From Megachile rotundata (Eukaryota; Arthropoda; Insecta; Hymenoptera; Megachilidae): a stretch of 64,000 nucleotides of DNA. The notes under the pieces are model-generated. The model was not told where the DNA came from, made no database searches, and saw only the letters and a program-made list of their open reading frames with translations. The stretch is taken from contig NC_134988.1 in assembly GCF_050947335.1 (NCBI RefSeq), forward strand, positions 3,348,001-3,412,000, read 5' to 3'. Below, one piece after another: positions 1-11,083 of the stretch (positions are counted from its first letter, which is position 1; each line of letters starts with the position of its first letter). Both the position numbers and the translations under genes were made by a program.

Positions 1-1
1 C

Positions 2-640
2 TTTGGAAAAGTTTGTTGCAGAAGGGAAAGCACGTCGTGCAAAAATCTTATAAAAAATATTCTTTACCCTCCTCAACTAACGAGTCTTACGATTAAGTGG
101 GATAAAGAAAAAGAGATTTTAGCACGACAAGAATTGGAGGAGATTTTGGGAATAAAAGCCAATGACTGTGGATTATTCATTGATTCTGAATTCCCATATT
201 TTGGCGCGTCGCCTGATGGCATTGTTGGAGAGGATACAATCGTCGAAATTAAATGTCCTTATGCAACGCGACAAATGTCTCCCAGCGATGCAATAGTAAA
301 TAAAATCGGACAAATTTATCGAATTTTTAATAAAAATGATGACACCAGCATAAATGAAAAGCACGGGTATTATTATCAAATTCAAGGGCAACTGCATATT
401 ACGCAACGAAAACATTGTATCTTTGCGATATGGACGCCCTTCGGAATCAAGCACACAATTGTTGAGCGTGATGACATATTTTGGCAAATGAAAATGTTAT
501 CACCGCTCAAACAATTCTATGAGGAGTGCTTAGTTCCCGAACTAATTAATAGCAGAGCGGCAAGAAACATGCCAATTCGGAAGCCGCAATTCTATCTTAA
601 TGTACAGCAAGCGACTAAGAAAAGGAAATTGAACGAATAA
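2..640 (+). CDS. YqaJ-like nuclease domain protein, C-terminal part
   Basis: The reading frame is open from the left edge of the window to a TAA at 638-640, so the true start lies outside and the TTG at 134 is not a real start. The protein shows GASPDGIV (Asp codon at 215) followed by VEIKCP (245-259). This is the D...ExK metal-binding core of lambda-exonuclease/YqaJ-type nucleases. A later YYYQIQGQLHIT segment (about 367-405) fits the conserved QxxGQ helix of the family. Such proteins are common in insect genomes, often as multicopy genes linked to mobile elements; the cellular role is unknown. The end is basic (KKRKLNE), which could be a nuclear localisation signal. A decayed integrase follows immediately in another frame, so this may be a fragment captured among transposons. 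The domain call is solid; the function is inference. Confidence 0.8.
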   Translation, partial: FGKVCCRRESTSCKNLIKNILYPPQLTSLTIKWDKEKEILARQELEEILGIKANDCGLFIDSEFPYFGASPDGIVGEDTIVEIKCPYATRQMSPSDAIVNKIGQIYRIFNKNDDTSINEKHGYYYQIQGQLHITQRKHCIFAIWTPFGIKHTIVERDDIFWQMKMLSPLKQFYEECLVPELINSRAARNMPIRKPQFYLNVQQATKKRKLNE

Positions 641-1837
641 GCGCGATATCTGCTGGTCTGTAAGGACGTTTTTACAAAATACGTTAAAATATATCCTTTG
701 CGACGAGCGTCTACCGTATTTACGATTAACCAAATCATGAAAAAATTTGTATGCGAAGTTGGGAAGCCCGAGCGTATAGTGACCAATCACGGAATCCAAT
801 TTACCTCACCTGCGTGGCCTAAAGCGTTGCGCGAAGCAGAGATCATACACGTTCTATCGGCTATTAGACATCCGTAAAGTAACCCAGTTGAACGGGTAAA
901 TCACGAGATAAGAAGAATGTTTCGAACTCTAGTGAACGGTAAACATACTGCGTGAGTAAAATGGGTACCCGTAATTGAAACATGTTATAACGTTCTGTAC
1001 CACGCCAGCACTGGATACACGCCAACCGAGCTTATGAAAAAACATATCCCGGAGCGACCGTGGAGAAGATGGCTAGCCAGCGAAGAGAAATAAGAAGTCT
1101 CGGACAGGCCGTATGAATCAAAGCTCCTGATGGCCAGGAACACCATGGCCGCCAAAGCAGAGAAGTGACTGAAGAGGGCTAACGAGGGGAAGAGGGCACA
1201 GCCATAGAAGATCGGCGATCTTGTCGTCGTCCGTGCGAACCCGGTATCGGACGCAGTTGACTGAGAAGTAGCCAAGTTTTTCCACGTATATGAAGAACCG
1301 TTTGTGCTGAGCGAAAGAAAGGGACCGGCGACCGTGCTATCCCGAGTCGACGAGAATCAAAGGAATTTTTTATGCTTGAAGCCTGCGACCGTATAAGCAG
1401 GAAAAGGAGACAACGGCATATTCGGATCTCGCACGCACCCCGATGGGAGAACCACGAGTCACGATAAGGAAGAAGAAGACAGCGATACCCAAGGTACCAG
1501 GGTAGGAAAGCCACCACTTCGCGGGGTCCCTAGGGTGGGGATGACACGTGTAAGGATCGCGGAAAGCGATTCGCAGGATCGATCAATAGCAGTTCAACAA
1601 CCGATCGTATATGCCGAACGCTCAGACTCAAACGCGCGCGGAGTGGCTACTACGCTCGATAGCCACCCAAACGGAGGTCGAGCCCACGAGGGAGAAGAAA
1701 AGAACTTTATACTTTTCCAAGACCTTGCATGCGAGGCCGTACGTGGTCCGCTCGACGGGCAAATAAGGCGACGCAGAAACCGGCGCAATGGGGTGGAAGA
1801 AGCGCACAGCGGCGGGCGCAGAAGGGCGCACAGGTGA
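641..1837 (+). pseudogene. Decayed Ty3/gypsy-type integrase and pol tail
   Basis: One frame runs from 641 to 1837 with in-frame stops at about 878, 953, 1091, 1166, 1205, 1260 and 1395. The order of the blocks is that of an rve integrase core: CKDVFTKYVKIYPL with the first catalytic Asp, then IVTNHGIQF where the second catalytic Asp is replaced by Asn, then SNPVERVNHE with the catalytic Glu, then a YNxLYHASTGYTPTEL block. The part from 1396 to 1837 stays in the same frame but is only a charged tail. Integrase of this type inserts retrotransposon cDNA in the nucleus. No LTR, protease or reverse transcriptase is seen next to it, so this is a 5'-truncated remnant. The Asp to Asn change and the stops make it non-functional. 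Confidence 0.75.
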
Positions 1838-2065
1838 AAAAAAAGGTACTAGTAACTAGTGAACATATTACGAGAGGCGCTACAGTGAAACTTTATAGAA
1901 ATGGGTACTCTTATTGTTGGCAAGAGCCTCTTTATAGTAATAAAAAAGAGAACATATGAATCTATGGAAATAAGGTTATACAAGTAGAAGCTGCTTCAGT
2001 GGGAGAGATCTTGTGCGTAGTGTGTCCACTCCGTAAGATAGCTCACTTCTTAGTAGTAACGAGGA
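1834..2065 (+). pseudogene. Endogenous viral element, upstream piece (protease region, tentative)
   Basis: This stretch lies upstream of the piggyBac insertion and seems to continue the NS3-like viral sequence found after it. Two short open stretches in different frames are visible: one ends at a stop at 1957-1959 and the next runs from about 1999 to the TTAA at 2066. The second has a CPLRKIAHFLVV segment whose His could be a protease His, but that is not certain. The link to the downstream piece rests on the TTAA target duplication and on the uninterrupted sense orientation. The frame is not preserved across the insertion, so at least one frameshift exists. On its own the stretch is too short and divergent to classify. 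Confidence 0.4.
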
Positions 2066-2080
2066 TTAACCCTTTGCACT

Positions 2081-2147
2081 CGTATGTCCACTCTCAGCCA
2101 CCAAAGCCTTTTTACCGTTCCGCTCGTATGTCTGCTCTCAGCCACCA
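2081..2147 (+). repeat. Subterminal direct repeat in piggyBac 1
   Basis: Two copies of a 23-bp unit beginning CGTATGTC and ending CTCTCAGCCACCA lie at about 2081-2103 and 2125-2147, differing at two positions. Repeats close to the ends of piggyBac elements often serve as transposase binding sites; that role here is inferred. Confidence 0.7.
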
Positions 2148-2472
2148 CAGCACGGAACTATACGAATCGTATACTGTATGCATTCATGTATCAGATTTCA
2201 CTTTTCCTATACGAAACTCAATGCCTAAGGAACCTATTCACGAACTAATACAGTGCTCCATCGACTGGAGATAACGAAATCCAATCTAAACAAATGTTGT
2301 CACCCAGCGCTCGCCATGCAAGACGCAGCGGCGAGTCAGTCCGCTTTTCAACCTAATGAAATCGACAACGTTCGGCAATACCTCGTAGAATTCCAAAGAA
2401 CATTTTATAAATTGTATTTAACAGTAATTAGACATTCTCTCTTCTTAAAATATTTCAAAATTATTCCCCAAA

Positions 2473-4235
2473 ATGGCAAAAAGAAAGTTACCGCAAGAAG
2501 TGTTCGGTGAAACTGACGATAGTGATGAAGACTTTTATTTTGGTCTCCCGAATACTGATTCTGATAGAGAAAGTGATAACTATTGCAGTGACTCTGATAG
2601 TGACATAGTTCCCGTGAAGCGACAAGTAAGGCAGTTAACAATATGCAGCGACAGTGAAACAGAAGAAAATTATGAAAATGAGAATAGTAATATAAACGAA
2701 TTTACTACTTGGAGAGACGTTACGTACACAGATCAGCCACAATCAAAAACTAATTTTTCGACGGGATCGAAGACTGTTGGGCCGAATGTACCCTTGAATT
2801 GCACGGAACCTATCGACTTTTTTAGACTCTTCTTCACAGACACACTGCTTGAAAAAATTGTACTAGAGACAAATAAATATGCCCAAAATAAAATAGAAGA
2901 GCAGAGCTTATCAACTCGATCAACGTGGAATAAGTGGATCGATGTGACGAAAGAGAAGTTAACAGCTTTTTTGGGTGTAGTCCTGAACATGGGTACTATA
3001 CCAGTTCTTAACATGCAATATTATTGGACTAAGGATTATATTGGAAACATACCATTTTTTAGAGATACGTTTCGGAGGGAAAGATTTTTCCAAATATTTT
3101 GGATGTTACATCTAAATGAAAATGTTTCCACAAATAGAAATGTATCAACGAGAATCCAAAAAGTGAGCAACTTTCTGGATTATATTGGTGACAAGTTCCG
3201 AGCGTATTTTACACCGGATAGAGAAATATCCATCGATGAGTCTGTTGTGAAATTCAAGGGCAAAATTAGCTTTATTACATATAATCCTAAAAAGCCCACC
3301 AAATGGGGAATCCGGATTTATGTATTGTCAGACTCCCACACAGGATACATATATGCTATGCTTCCCTACTATGGCAGCGTTACTACAGATATTCTCATCC
3401 GTCCAGACCTCCCTGTCAGTTCGAGAATTGTCTTACAACTTTATCACACGCTGTTGACCGCAAATCCTGAGGCAAAGGGATATCACATCTTTACAGACAG
3501 ATTTTTTACAGGGATCCCATTAGCGCAGGAACTACTAAAACTAAACTGTTATTTAACTGGCACAATTAACACAAACAGGAAATATGTACCAGCTGTGATT
3601 AAAAAACCAGCTTTAACAAAAAATAATACTGTCGCTGCCTACCGATCAGGCGATATTCTACTATTAGCGTGGAGAGATAAAAGAATAGTCACCATACTAA
3701 GCAGTTACGACACATCGGGTACGACAATTATAGAAAGAAGGAAGAAACAAGCTGGGACCATCAACATTATCAAACCAAACGTTGTTATAAATTATAATAA
3801 GAACATGGGAGGTGTGGATAAGGCTGACCAATTAGCAACTTCGTACTGTTTTATGAGAAAATCGTGCAAGTGGTGGCGAAAATTTTTTTCTGGGGATTAG
3901 AGATTTCTGCAATAAATAGTTATATTTTATATAAGATGTCAGCTAGAAGGGAGAGCAGAAAACCTATGCCACATTTTATGTTCGTCCGAAAATTGGTGGC
4001 ACAACTGGTAGGTGATTTTCGTGACGGAGCAGATTCAAAACCAGGAAGACCATCCACCTCCGATAAGAATGACAGACTGAATGGAAAACTGCATATATTG
4101 CGGCATTGCCAAAATGTAAAAAGTAAAGATTGCACTGTATGTTCAAACAGAAAGATTAAGGGTGGAAGGCACCAAACCAATTATTTTTGCGATACATGCA
4201 CTCGAAAACCTGGCCTACATGTTGGAGTGTTTTGA
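2473..4235 (+). pseudogene. piggyBac transposase (DDE_Tnp_1_7), one frameshift
   Basis: The ATG at 2473 opens a frame for an acidic, Ser/Asp-rich N-terminus (residues 1-60), followed by the piggyBac core. The three catalytic Asp contexts are visible: EISIDESVVKF (about 3223-3255), HIFTDRFFTG (about 3487-3516) and MGGVDKADQLA (about 3808-3840). The frame ends at 3898-3900, but homology continues in another frame from 3864 as FWGLEISAINSYILYK and a Cys/His-rich C-terminus (about 4105-4220), the usual zinc-binding tail. The break is in a run of seven T at 3880-3888, where one T seems to be missing. Piggybac transposase cuts and pastes at TTAA without leaving footprints. With this single frameshift the copy is probably inactive, unless the T run is a sequencing error. 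Confidence 0.9.
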
Positions 4236-4457
4236 AAAATATCACACGAAGGAGAATTATAAAACATAATTTTTTACAAAAACATATCACTAGATGAGTG
4301 TATTGAATAAAGATATATCTAAAGTTCACAAAAAAATTACTAAATCTTGTTTATACATCCTAAACTTGCGTGTTATGTATCCCTGCTCTATCGACGGAAA
4401 TTAATTCCGAGCAGTACGATACCCATCTCCAAATTTAATCCAAGCGCAAAGGGTTAA

Positions 4458-5221
4458 GAGTGAATTTGCAAGCAGAAGTTGTGATTGACCCACACTTCAC
4501 CAAAGTATTGCCGAGTAGTTGGAAGGGAACTTCGGATATGTCGGGGTGCCCAATATTCAATGCGCAAGGGAAGTTAGTTTCAATATATGGGTTGGGTAAA
4601 ATCGAGAGGAGGAGTATACCCCAACTTGGTAAAGAAACAGCATCTGAAAAGAGTGTGAACGCTATCACTATAATGGCACCGGATATTAGGCCTGAAATAG
4701 TTCCGAGTGCTGAATTCCGAGCCGCAGCAACTGAGGTGGCTAACACAGCGTTGAGTCAACCTATAACTCATTTCATGTGTGTAGCACCGACAGAAACTGG
4801 AAAAACAATTTATTTTACCAAGAACCTAATGGAAGTGTGTCAGCCCAACAGCGAGGTACTCCTGCTGCAGCCTACCGTTACTGCTGTGGTGGAAGCTTGC
4901 AATAGGTTAACGGAATTATTAGGGTTAACCACAGACAAAGAACATGTGTACTATGTCAAATATGTAATAAGACAGAGAAACCAGGTGGCGACGAAGGAAG
5001 TAGGATGTGGAAACAGGAAATTGATGTTAATGACTTACGGGAGGGCTTTATTGGAGTTAACAACTATTGAAAAGACGTATGATTACATACTATTGGATGA
5101 GATACACAACCTGAATGACCCAACCGTTCTCGCATGTGATTTAAAATTGACCAAACCTAACGTTAAATATAAGTGCGTGCACCTCAGTGCTACAATAAAC
5201 ATAAGTGGACGTGAGCAGTGA
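4458..5221 (+). pseudogene. Endogenous viral element, flavivirus-like NS3 protease-helicase region
   Basis: The frame from 4460 to the stop at 5219-5221 shows, in order, features of an NS3-type polyprotein segment: SGCPIFNAQGK with the GLG that follows (serine-protease active-site region, about 4535-4594), then superfamily-2 helicase motifs. Motif I is APTETGKT (about 4784-4807), motif Ia LLLQPTV, motif II LLDEIH (DExH, about 5093-5110) and motif III HLSAT (about 5180-5194). Helicase motifs IV-VI are missing because the homology stops near 5221, where a mariner remnant begins. Viral NS3 proteins cleave the polyprotein and unwind RNA. Here it is an old integrated copy, cut off at both ends and split from its upstream part by piggyBac. 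The exact virus family (flavi-, jingmen- or other flavi-like) cannot be told by eye. Confidence 0.7.
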
Positions 5222-5235
5222 GTAGTTCCCTACAT

Positions 5236-5607
5236 TACTATAGAGAAAACAGCACGATAACGCGCCGTCTCATACAGCAAAACCGGTCAAGGAAGCATTG
5301 AAAGCACTTGGATGGGACATATTACCACACCCGCCGTACTTTCCAGACCTTGCGCCGTCCAACTATTAACTTTTCGCATCAATGGGACACGCATCTGCAG
5401 AGGAGCACTTCGCCAATTTCGAACAAGTTAGAGAATGGCTCGATGAATGGTTTTGCTCAAAGGACAAACAGTTTTTTTGGGATGGCATTCATAAATTGCC
5501 TGAAAGATGGGCAAGATGTATAGAATCAATTCCATTTTCTTAAAAATTACGTAGCTTTTATTTCGAAAAAAAAAAAAACAGGTAATAACTTTCCGATACA
5601 CCTGGTA
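5236..5607 (+). mobile_element. 3' remnant of a mariner element
   Basis: From 5250 the sequence encodes the C-terminal third of a mariner (DD34D) transposase: HTAKPVKEAL, then PPYFPDLAPSNY with the third catalytic Asp, a stop in place of a Trp/Phe-type codon at about 5367, then a WARCIES ending. The 3' end is a likely terminal inverted repeat ending CACCTGG next to a TA at 5606-5607. The first two-thirds and the 5' repeat are missing. The Helitron sequence begins directly at the TA, so the mariner was inserted in or next to it. Confidence 0.75.
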
Positions 5608-6886
5608 CTTGCACGACACTGGCAAGTTGTTCCAGCAATAGTTGGTGGACAAGGCTCTGCGGGTTCAAGAAGATAAACTTCAGTGGTTACAAGAGAACCA
5701 GTCTGTCCTCCGCCGAGATTCCTTGCAGAACATTGACGACTTCAACAATCCCGCTCGCAGAAATTCTCTTACGAACCAGACGAATCCAGAGACCAGTGTA
5801 CCTGTCTTGCTGCCATCATCTTTCATCAGCGGACCCCGTCATGCATTAAATAATATACACGACATGTTAGCCATATCCATGCAACTTGGTGCAGTGACAT
5901 TCTTTGTTACATTTACAGCCAACCCTGCGTGGCCTGAGATTGAAAATAGCATAAATCCAGGAAATAAACGCGACTTAAAGCCCGATATCGGCAATCGCGT
6001 GTTCCACTCCAAGCAACAGCGCTTCAAGGATTTGGTGACAAAAGAGGCGTTCTTCGGTCCTTGCCGATACTACGGGTACTCTGTCGAAATGCAGAAGCGA
6101 CAAATCCCCCATTCTCGTTGGATCATCGCCGTCGAGCCACCGTACAATTCCAGAGACCCCGAGTACATCGATCGGTTTATATCGGCCGAAATACCGGACC
6201 CAGAGTTATATAACATCATCTGCAAGAACTACCTGCATCTTTGCACGGAAATATGCTCCCCCGATGGCGGCTTGACGTGTAAGAAAAACTTTCCGAAAGC
6301 TTTTCAAGAGCATACTCAAGTCCAACTAAACGGGTATCCTCTCTATCGTCGCCGAGACAACGGTCGTCACGTCATTAAGACACGCAGTCAGGTATCAGTG
6401 CGTTTCGACAACTGTCACGTTGTCCCATACAACCCGTACTTGGCTAAAATGTTCGGCTGCCGTGAATGTGGAACATCTGTCCGGCGTTCGTGTGATTAAA
6501 TATATATTCAATTATATCAATAAAGGTCATGACGTGGCGCACATTGCCGAGATTGTGAATTCCGAGCCTGGCAACGAGATTAGAAGGTATCGGACGTTGC
6601 GGTACGTTGGATCATCCGAGGCCCACTGGCATCTCATGGCGTACAATATGTATGGCCTTTCGCACACCGTAGAGCGGCTCACGATCCACACGAGAAACGA
6701 TCGTACGGTATATTTCGCTGATGGTCAGGCAGGTCGCGCGGCCAATATGGCAGCCAATCGTGATACCCAGCTCACGGCATTTTTTCAGCTGAACGCAAGG
6801 AATGCAGCTGCTCGCGAATATTTATACCGTGACATCCCACAAGCCTTTGTGTGGAATAATAGCAGAAAAACCTGGACCGCCAGTGT
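5606..6886 (+). pseudogene. Helitron Rep region (Helitron_like_N), frameshifted
   Basis: The reading frame starts in the middle of the protein (HDTGKLFQQ, then a stop at 5639-5641) and continues from 5642 to 6499. It contains LLPSSFISGPR, then VEMQKRQIPHSR, which corresponds to the HUH nickase motif but keeps only one of the His residues, then LTCKKNFPKAF and NGYPLYRRRDNGR. Near 6450 the homology moves to another frame (6420-6885) that holds VRVIKYIFNYINKGHD, the region of the catalytic tyrosines. Rep nicks and joins DNA in rolling-circle transposition. The lost His, the stop and the frameshift make it inactive. The last codons before 6887 are interrupted by the solo LTR. Confidence 0.85.
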
Positions 6887-8708
6887 TGTGACGTGGTATC
6901 TTATACCCGTCACAAGGAACCTCGGAGGAGGACCGGACAGTCATTACATAAGGGGCAAAAACCGTCTAGAGAGAGAACAAAGCACACGTAATATATCGTA
7001 CGAACAGAATCTGTCGCCGCTTTATTTTGTATGTACCATCGGGTAACGACGTCATCACCAGCGAAGGAACAACGTACGCCGAGGGAACGCACCGTTACCT
7101 TGCCGCTACCCCGTTCGGATCCGGCAATAGACCAAGAGAGGTAGCGGAGTAAGGGGAGGAAGGCCTGCGAGAGGGCGACGTACGCCTAAGAAAGTTTCCG
7201 CTACCCTGCCGCTTCCTCGCTAAAGACCTGCGATAGAGGAGGAGAGGTCGCGGAGCAAGAGGAGGTCCTGCCGAAGATGCCTTCGCGAGAAGACGGAGAC
7301 TTCGGCCTACGGTGGGGGTGATCACGAGGTGTCCGAATACCGGCATAAGGGCACGCGGTTTAGCATTCTGTATTCGGCCTTTGCCTCATCAAGAGTTTTC
7401 CTTTTTTTCGCAACCATTAAGCATTTCGTGTGTTATATCGATCGCTGCCGCCTGCCTTTAGTCGCCCAGTTTCGGACATATCGGTAAGCCCCTCACCTTA
7501 TATCGTTGTAAAGAATTCGAAATTGAGAATAACGTACCGTGGGTTGTCGATCACCGGGCGTGCCAATCATCGGCTGGTTCTGCAAAATGTGACCGGAGTG
7601 TCGGCATTGAGCGTTAGTTAGTAGATAGGCTAAGTAATTGGGGAAAATCCGGAAGTATCGTGAGATCGCTTCTCGATCTTCCTATAAGCCACACTCGGCA
7701 GGTCACTGAATCGGACCTGGGGGATTGGTACCGCGTAAGTCACAATTTAGTATCTTAGTCTCGCGAAAGCGTTGCAAATCTTGTGCCCTCCCACGTCTCG
7801 ATTTCGAATTCTCATTTTCGCGGGAGCAGATCGGAAAGTGCATATTTTGTCGTATCGGACATTTCGTAGTTTGTCGCGCTAGTTCTCGCCTTCTCTCTCT
7901 AGACGGTCGTCGATACAGAATCGATTCGTGCGTAAGAATAAGTCGCGTCGCGTTTAGTTTAAGTGCGTTAGTTTCCGTGCGTTTAGAATATTTGCGTTTC
8001 GTCGCGTTATATTGCGTTAGGATAATTGCGTCGCGTTTCGTTAGTTATTAGAGTTGCGTATAGATAATTGCGTCGCGAATCACTCCGAAAATCGATGACT
8101 GTATCGCGCTTAGGAATTGGCATTAATTCCCGTTTACGGGACTAGAATCACGTGAGTCTCGGACATCGGTCATTTTCGAAGCATTAACGAGTCGGTTGTC
8201 GGTACGGGATCATACTGTTCATTACCTAGATTAATTAGATTTAAATAAACAGCGCTGCTTTTAACGAATACTGCTGAGTCGAGGTCTCTTACGAATTATC
8301 CCGGGATATTCTCTCAAATACGCCTCCGCGTCTAGCCTCCTTACCTTGTAAGAATCTCGCCACTCTACCATCGCGTACGGATATTGAGCTACCGAGCCGT
8401 TCCGCCGCCGATTCGAGTCTTTCGCGTCTTCCGGGATTGACTTCGCCGTATCTCTTCCGCCGTAGAATCGCATCTCGCGTAACGTTCTTTATCGCGACGC
8501 GGAAACGCGTCTGGCGCCCAATTAAGAAAGAAATCAAAGCGGTATTGAACAGATTCGAATCGGGCGCCGAAGTGCTACTCGTCCGTGAATCCGCGGAGGC
8601 GCCGCGACGGTCGTAGTCGTGGATCAGGTCGAAAGGCCGTTTCGAGAATTCGCAGGCGAGGCGGGGTCGCGGACAACCATCGAGCTAGCCGCGAAATACC
8701 GCGTAGCA
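6887..8708 (+). mobile_element. Solo LTR (giant-LTR family, copy A)
   Basis: This 1822-bp sequence starts TGTGACGTGG, ends CGTAGCA, and is flanked by GTGT at 6883-6886 and 8709-8712, a 4-bp target duplication. It contains an AATAAA at about 8244. Discounting the LTR and one GTGT, the Helitron reading frame continues without a break into the frame that resumes at 8713. This shows the boundaries are right and that the LTR is the product of LTR-LTR recombination. Other copies are at 23536, 28121, 25821 and 56467. Confidence 0.9.
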
Positions 8709-8712
8709 GTGT

Positions 8713-10622
8713 ACGGCGAGTGCAGCGAACTGGCCGCATATTCCAAGTGCCGCCGACTAACCCCGAATTGGTAGCCACTCGCATATTACTGCACCACGTC
8801 AAGGGTCCTCGCAGTTGGGACGACCTATTTACTTATAAAGGCAGAGTGTACACCTCCGCCCAAGAAGCTTGCCACGCCCGCGGCTTAATTAACAGTGGCA
8901 CTACCTTCCAAGAGACGTTGGAGGAAGCGGCGCAATGCCAACATCCACGGGCTTTTCGCGTCTTATTCGGGCAACAACTTGCTTTGACCCGTCCACCCAA
9001 TGGCGGCCCAATGTGGGAGCACTATAAAGAAGATCTCACGCACGACCTGATCCGTGTGTATGGCAGCGACGACGACCTTCGCTACGCGCACGGTCTGCGT
9101 GATATACGGATTATCGCCGAAGCCAACATGGTCGATTGGACAGATTTAAACTTTCCGGAACCACCACCCTCCGTTTTCCGCCAATTAGCTGCCTTCGACG
9201 ACTACGTAGTTCCCAATGAGGAATACGTTGGTTGCATGAACTCAGGGCAGCTAATTGCCTACAATTCCATCATACAAACACTCCGTCCGACGTATACTGG
9301 CCCTACATGTTTTTTCCTCAATGGCCCGGGTGGCACGGGTAAAACTTTTGTATAGAAAGCCCTTATTCAGTATTTTAGGAATAACGGGCACGTCATCATC
9401 CCTTCGGCGTGGACTGGAATCGTGGCGCTTCTGTTGCCTGGCGGCCGTACGTCCCATTATTTTTTTAAATTTCCAGTTCTTCTGATGGAACATTTCAACT
9501 GCGGTATATGCCGTGCCAGTGTTGCAGGCCAACGGTTGATCGACGCGAAATTAATTATTATGGACGAGGCGTCTATGTGCGAACGGCGGGCTCTCGTAGC
9601 GATGGATCGGATACTGAAAGACTTGACAGGAAACTCAGAGTGGTCCTTCGGTGGCAAAATCATTTTGCTGGGCGGTGATTTCAGGCAATGCGCTCCAATA
9701 ATTCCTAATGCTCCTGCTGGATCGAACATCGCCGAGTCCATACGTAGTAGTGCTCTATGGCCGCAATTCAAAATTATCCACCTTACGCAGAACATGCGAA
9801 TTGGACCCGGTCAACAAGATTTCGTCGACTACCTGCTGACTATCGGCAATGGGATCAGCAAACGTCCCCGACACAGACATCACGAGCATTCCCGACGATT
9901 TATTATTTCACGGTTCCCCACAGGATCTCATTGACTGGGTCTACGAGAATAACCTTGCTCAGCCAAACCTGGACCATGCTTTACTCTGCCCACGGAACGA
10001 CCACTGCGATTACGTTAATAATCTTATATTAGATTCTCTGGAAGGAGACCAGCGAATGTATTTTTCTGAAGATAAATTAATCGATCCATCAGCCGAAGCG
10101 ATTGTAGATTACCCCATCGAACTGCTCAATCACGTCGAAGTGGCTGGCCTGCCTCCACATAAACTTCGCCTCCGAGTCGGCGCAATTGTCATTCTTATTC
10201 GCAATATGTCTCCGGTCGACGGTTTAGTAAACGGAACTCGCCTACGCGTAACTTCTCTCGGCAGTCGCATATTCCGCGCAAAAATAATCAACGGCACTCA
10301 CATTGGCCAAGATGCTATCATTTCTCGCGTCAAACTGACACCAAGCGACACCACATTGGGCGTCGCTTTCAGCCGCGAACAATTCCCCGTTAAGGTCGCT
10401 TTCGCCATGACCGTCAATAAATCGCAAGGCCAAACTCTTCAGCGCGTCGGTATATACTTGAAAGATAGTGTCTTCGATCACGGTCAGCTGTACGTTGCCA
10501 TGAGTCGCGTCACCTCACGCTCTCAACTGCGTATCCTCATCGGCCACGGAGCATATCCCACACATCCGGACCCATCTCACACGAAAAATAGCGTATATAA
10601 TCAATTGCTACTTGACGAGTAA
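8713..10622 (+). pseudogene. Helitron PIF1-like helicase, stop and frameshift
   Basis: After the LTR the frame carries a linker (GRIFQVPPTNPEL) and then the helicase. The Walker A motif GPGGTGKT lies at about 9325-9348, followed at 9353-9355 by a TAG where the family has Tyr. The same frame continues with IIMDEAS (Walker B), GGDFRQ and LTQNMR. Near 9850 it shifts to another frame, which ends at 10620-10622 and holds VNKSQGQT and YVAMSRV, the C-terminal helicase motifs V and VI. The helicase would unwind DNA during rolling-circle transposition. One stop and one frameshift in about 1.9 kb point to fairly recent decay. Confidence 0.88.
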
Positions 10623-11083
10623 ATCGACAAATAGAACATGGCATTACATTCCCACACATCATTCTTTCAAATTCTGGACCACATCATCTCCGCTGACCGT
10701 GACCGAGACGAGCCATCAAATACTTCAGGTTACGAACACAACCATCACAAATACTATAATACTACTACTACACCCATTCACGCCACGGCCCAATGTACCA
10801 ACAGTACTGCAAGTCTTCCATTAAAATATATCAATATCTCCAATTCCACTTTAACCAGGGACTCCATGAGTCCACTAGTAATTGTGACTCTCTTAAGGGT
10901 CATAGTTACAGGGACGGTGATGCGCAATACAGACCTCTTGTTAGGTCCTCTAGCCTCTCCCGTTCCAGCAGTACATCTGCCTACATATACATTTTATTTC
11001 CATAAAATAAAGTGTTCCGAAATAAAGATAATAATAATAGACCTAGGCACTTCTGAACCATATTACGCCGCTGCGTACAGGCG

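Larger units (their letters stand above)
2066..4457 (+). mobile_element. Full-length piggyBac transposon 1
   Basis: The element is bounded by TTAA target sites at 2066-2069 and 4454-4457, the hallmark of piggyBac insertion. The ends are inverted repeats: CCCTTTGCACTCG at 2070 on the left and the complement of CCCTTTGCGCTTG on the right, with 2 mismatches in 13. A 23-bp subterminal direct repeat sits inside the left end. It carries one frameshifted transposase gene. Taking out the element and one TTAA brings together two parts of the viral-like sequence, so the insertion is younger than that viral integration. Confidence 0.92.

Noticed and set aside
7725..8051. 108-codon frame in the solo LTR
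   Set aside because: LTR copies B, C and D do not keep this frame, so it is not a gene.
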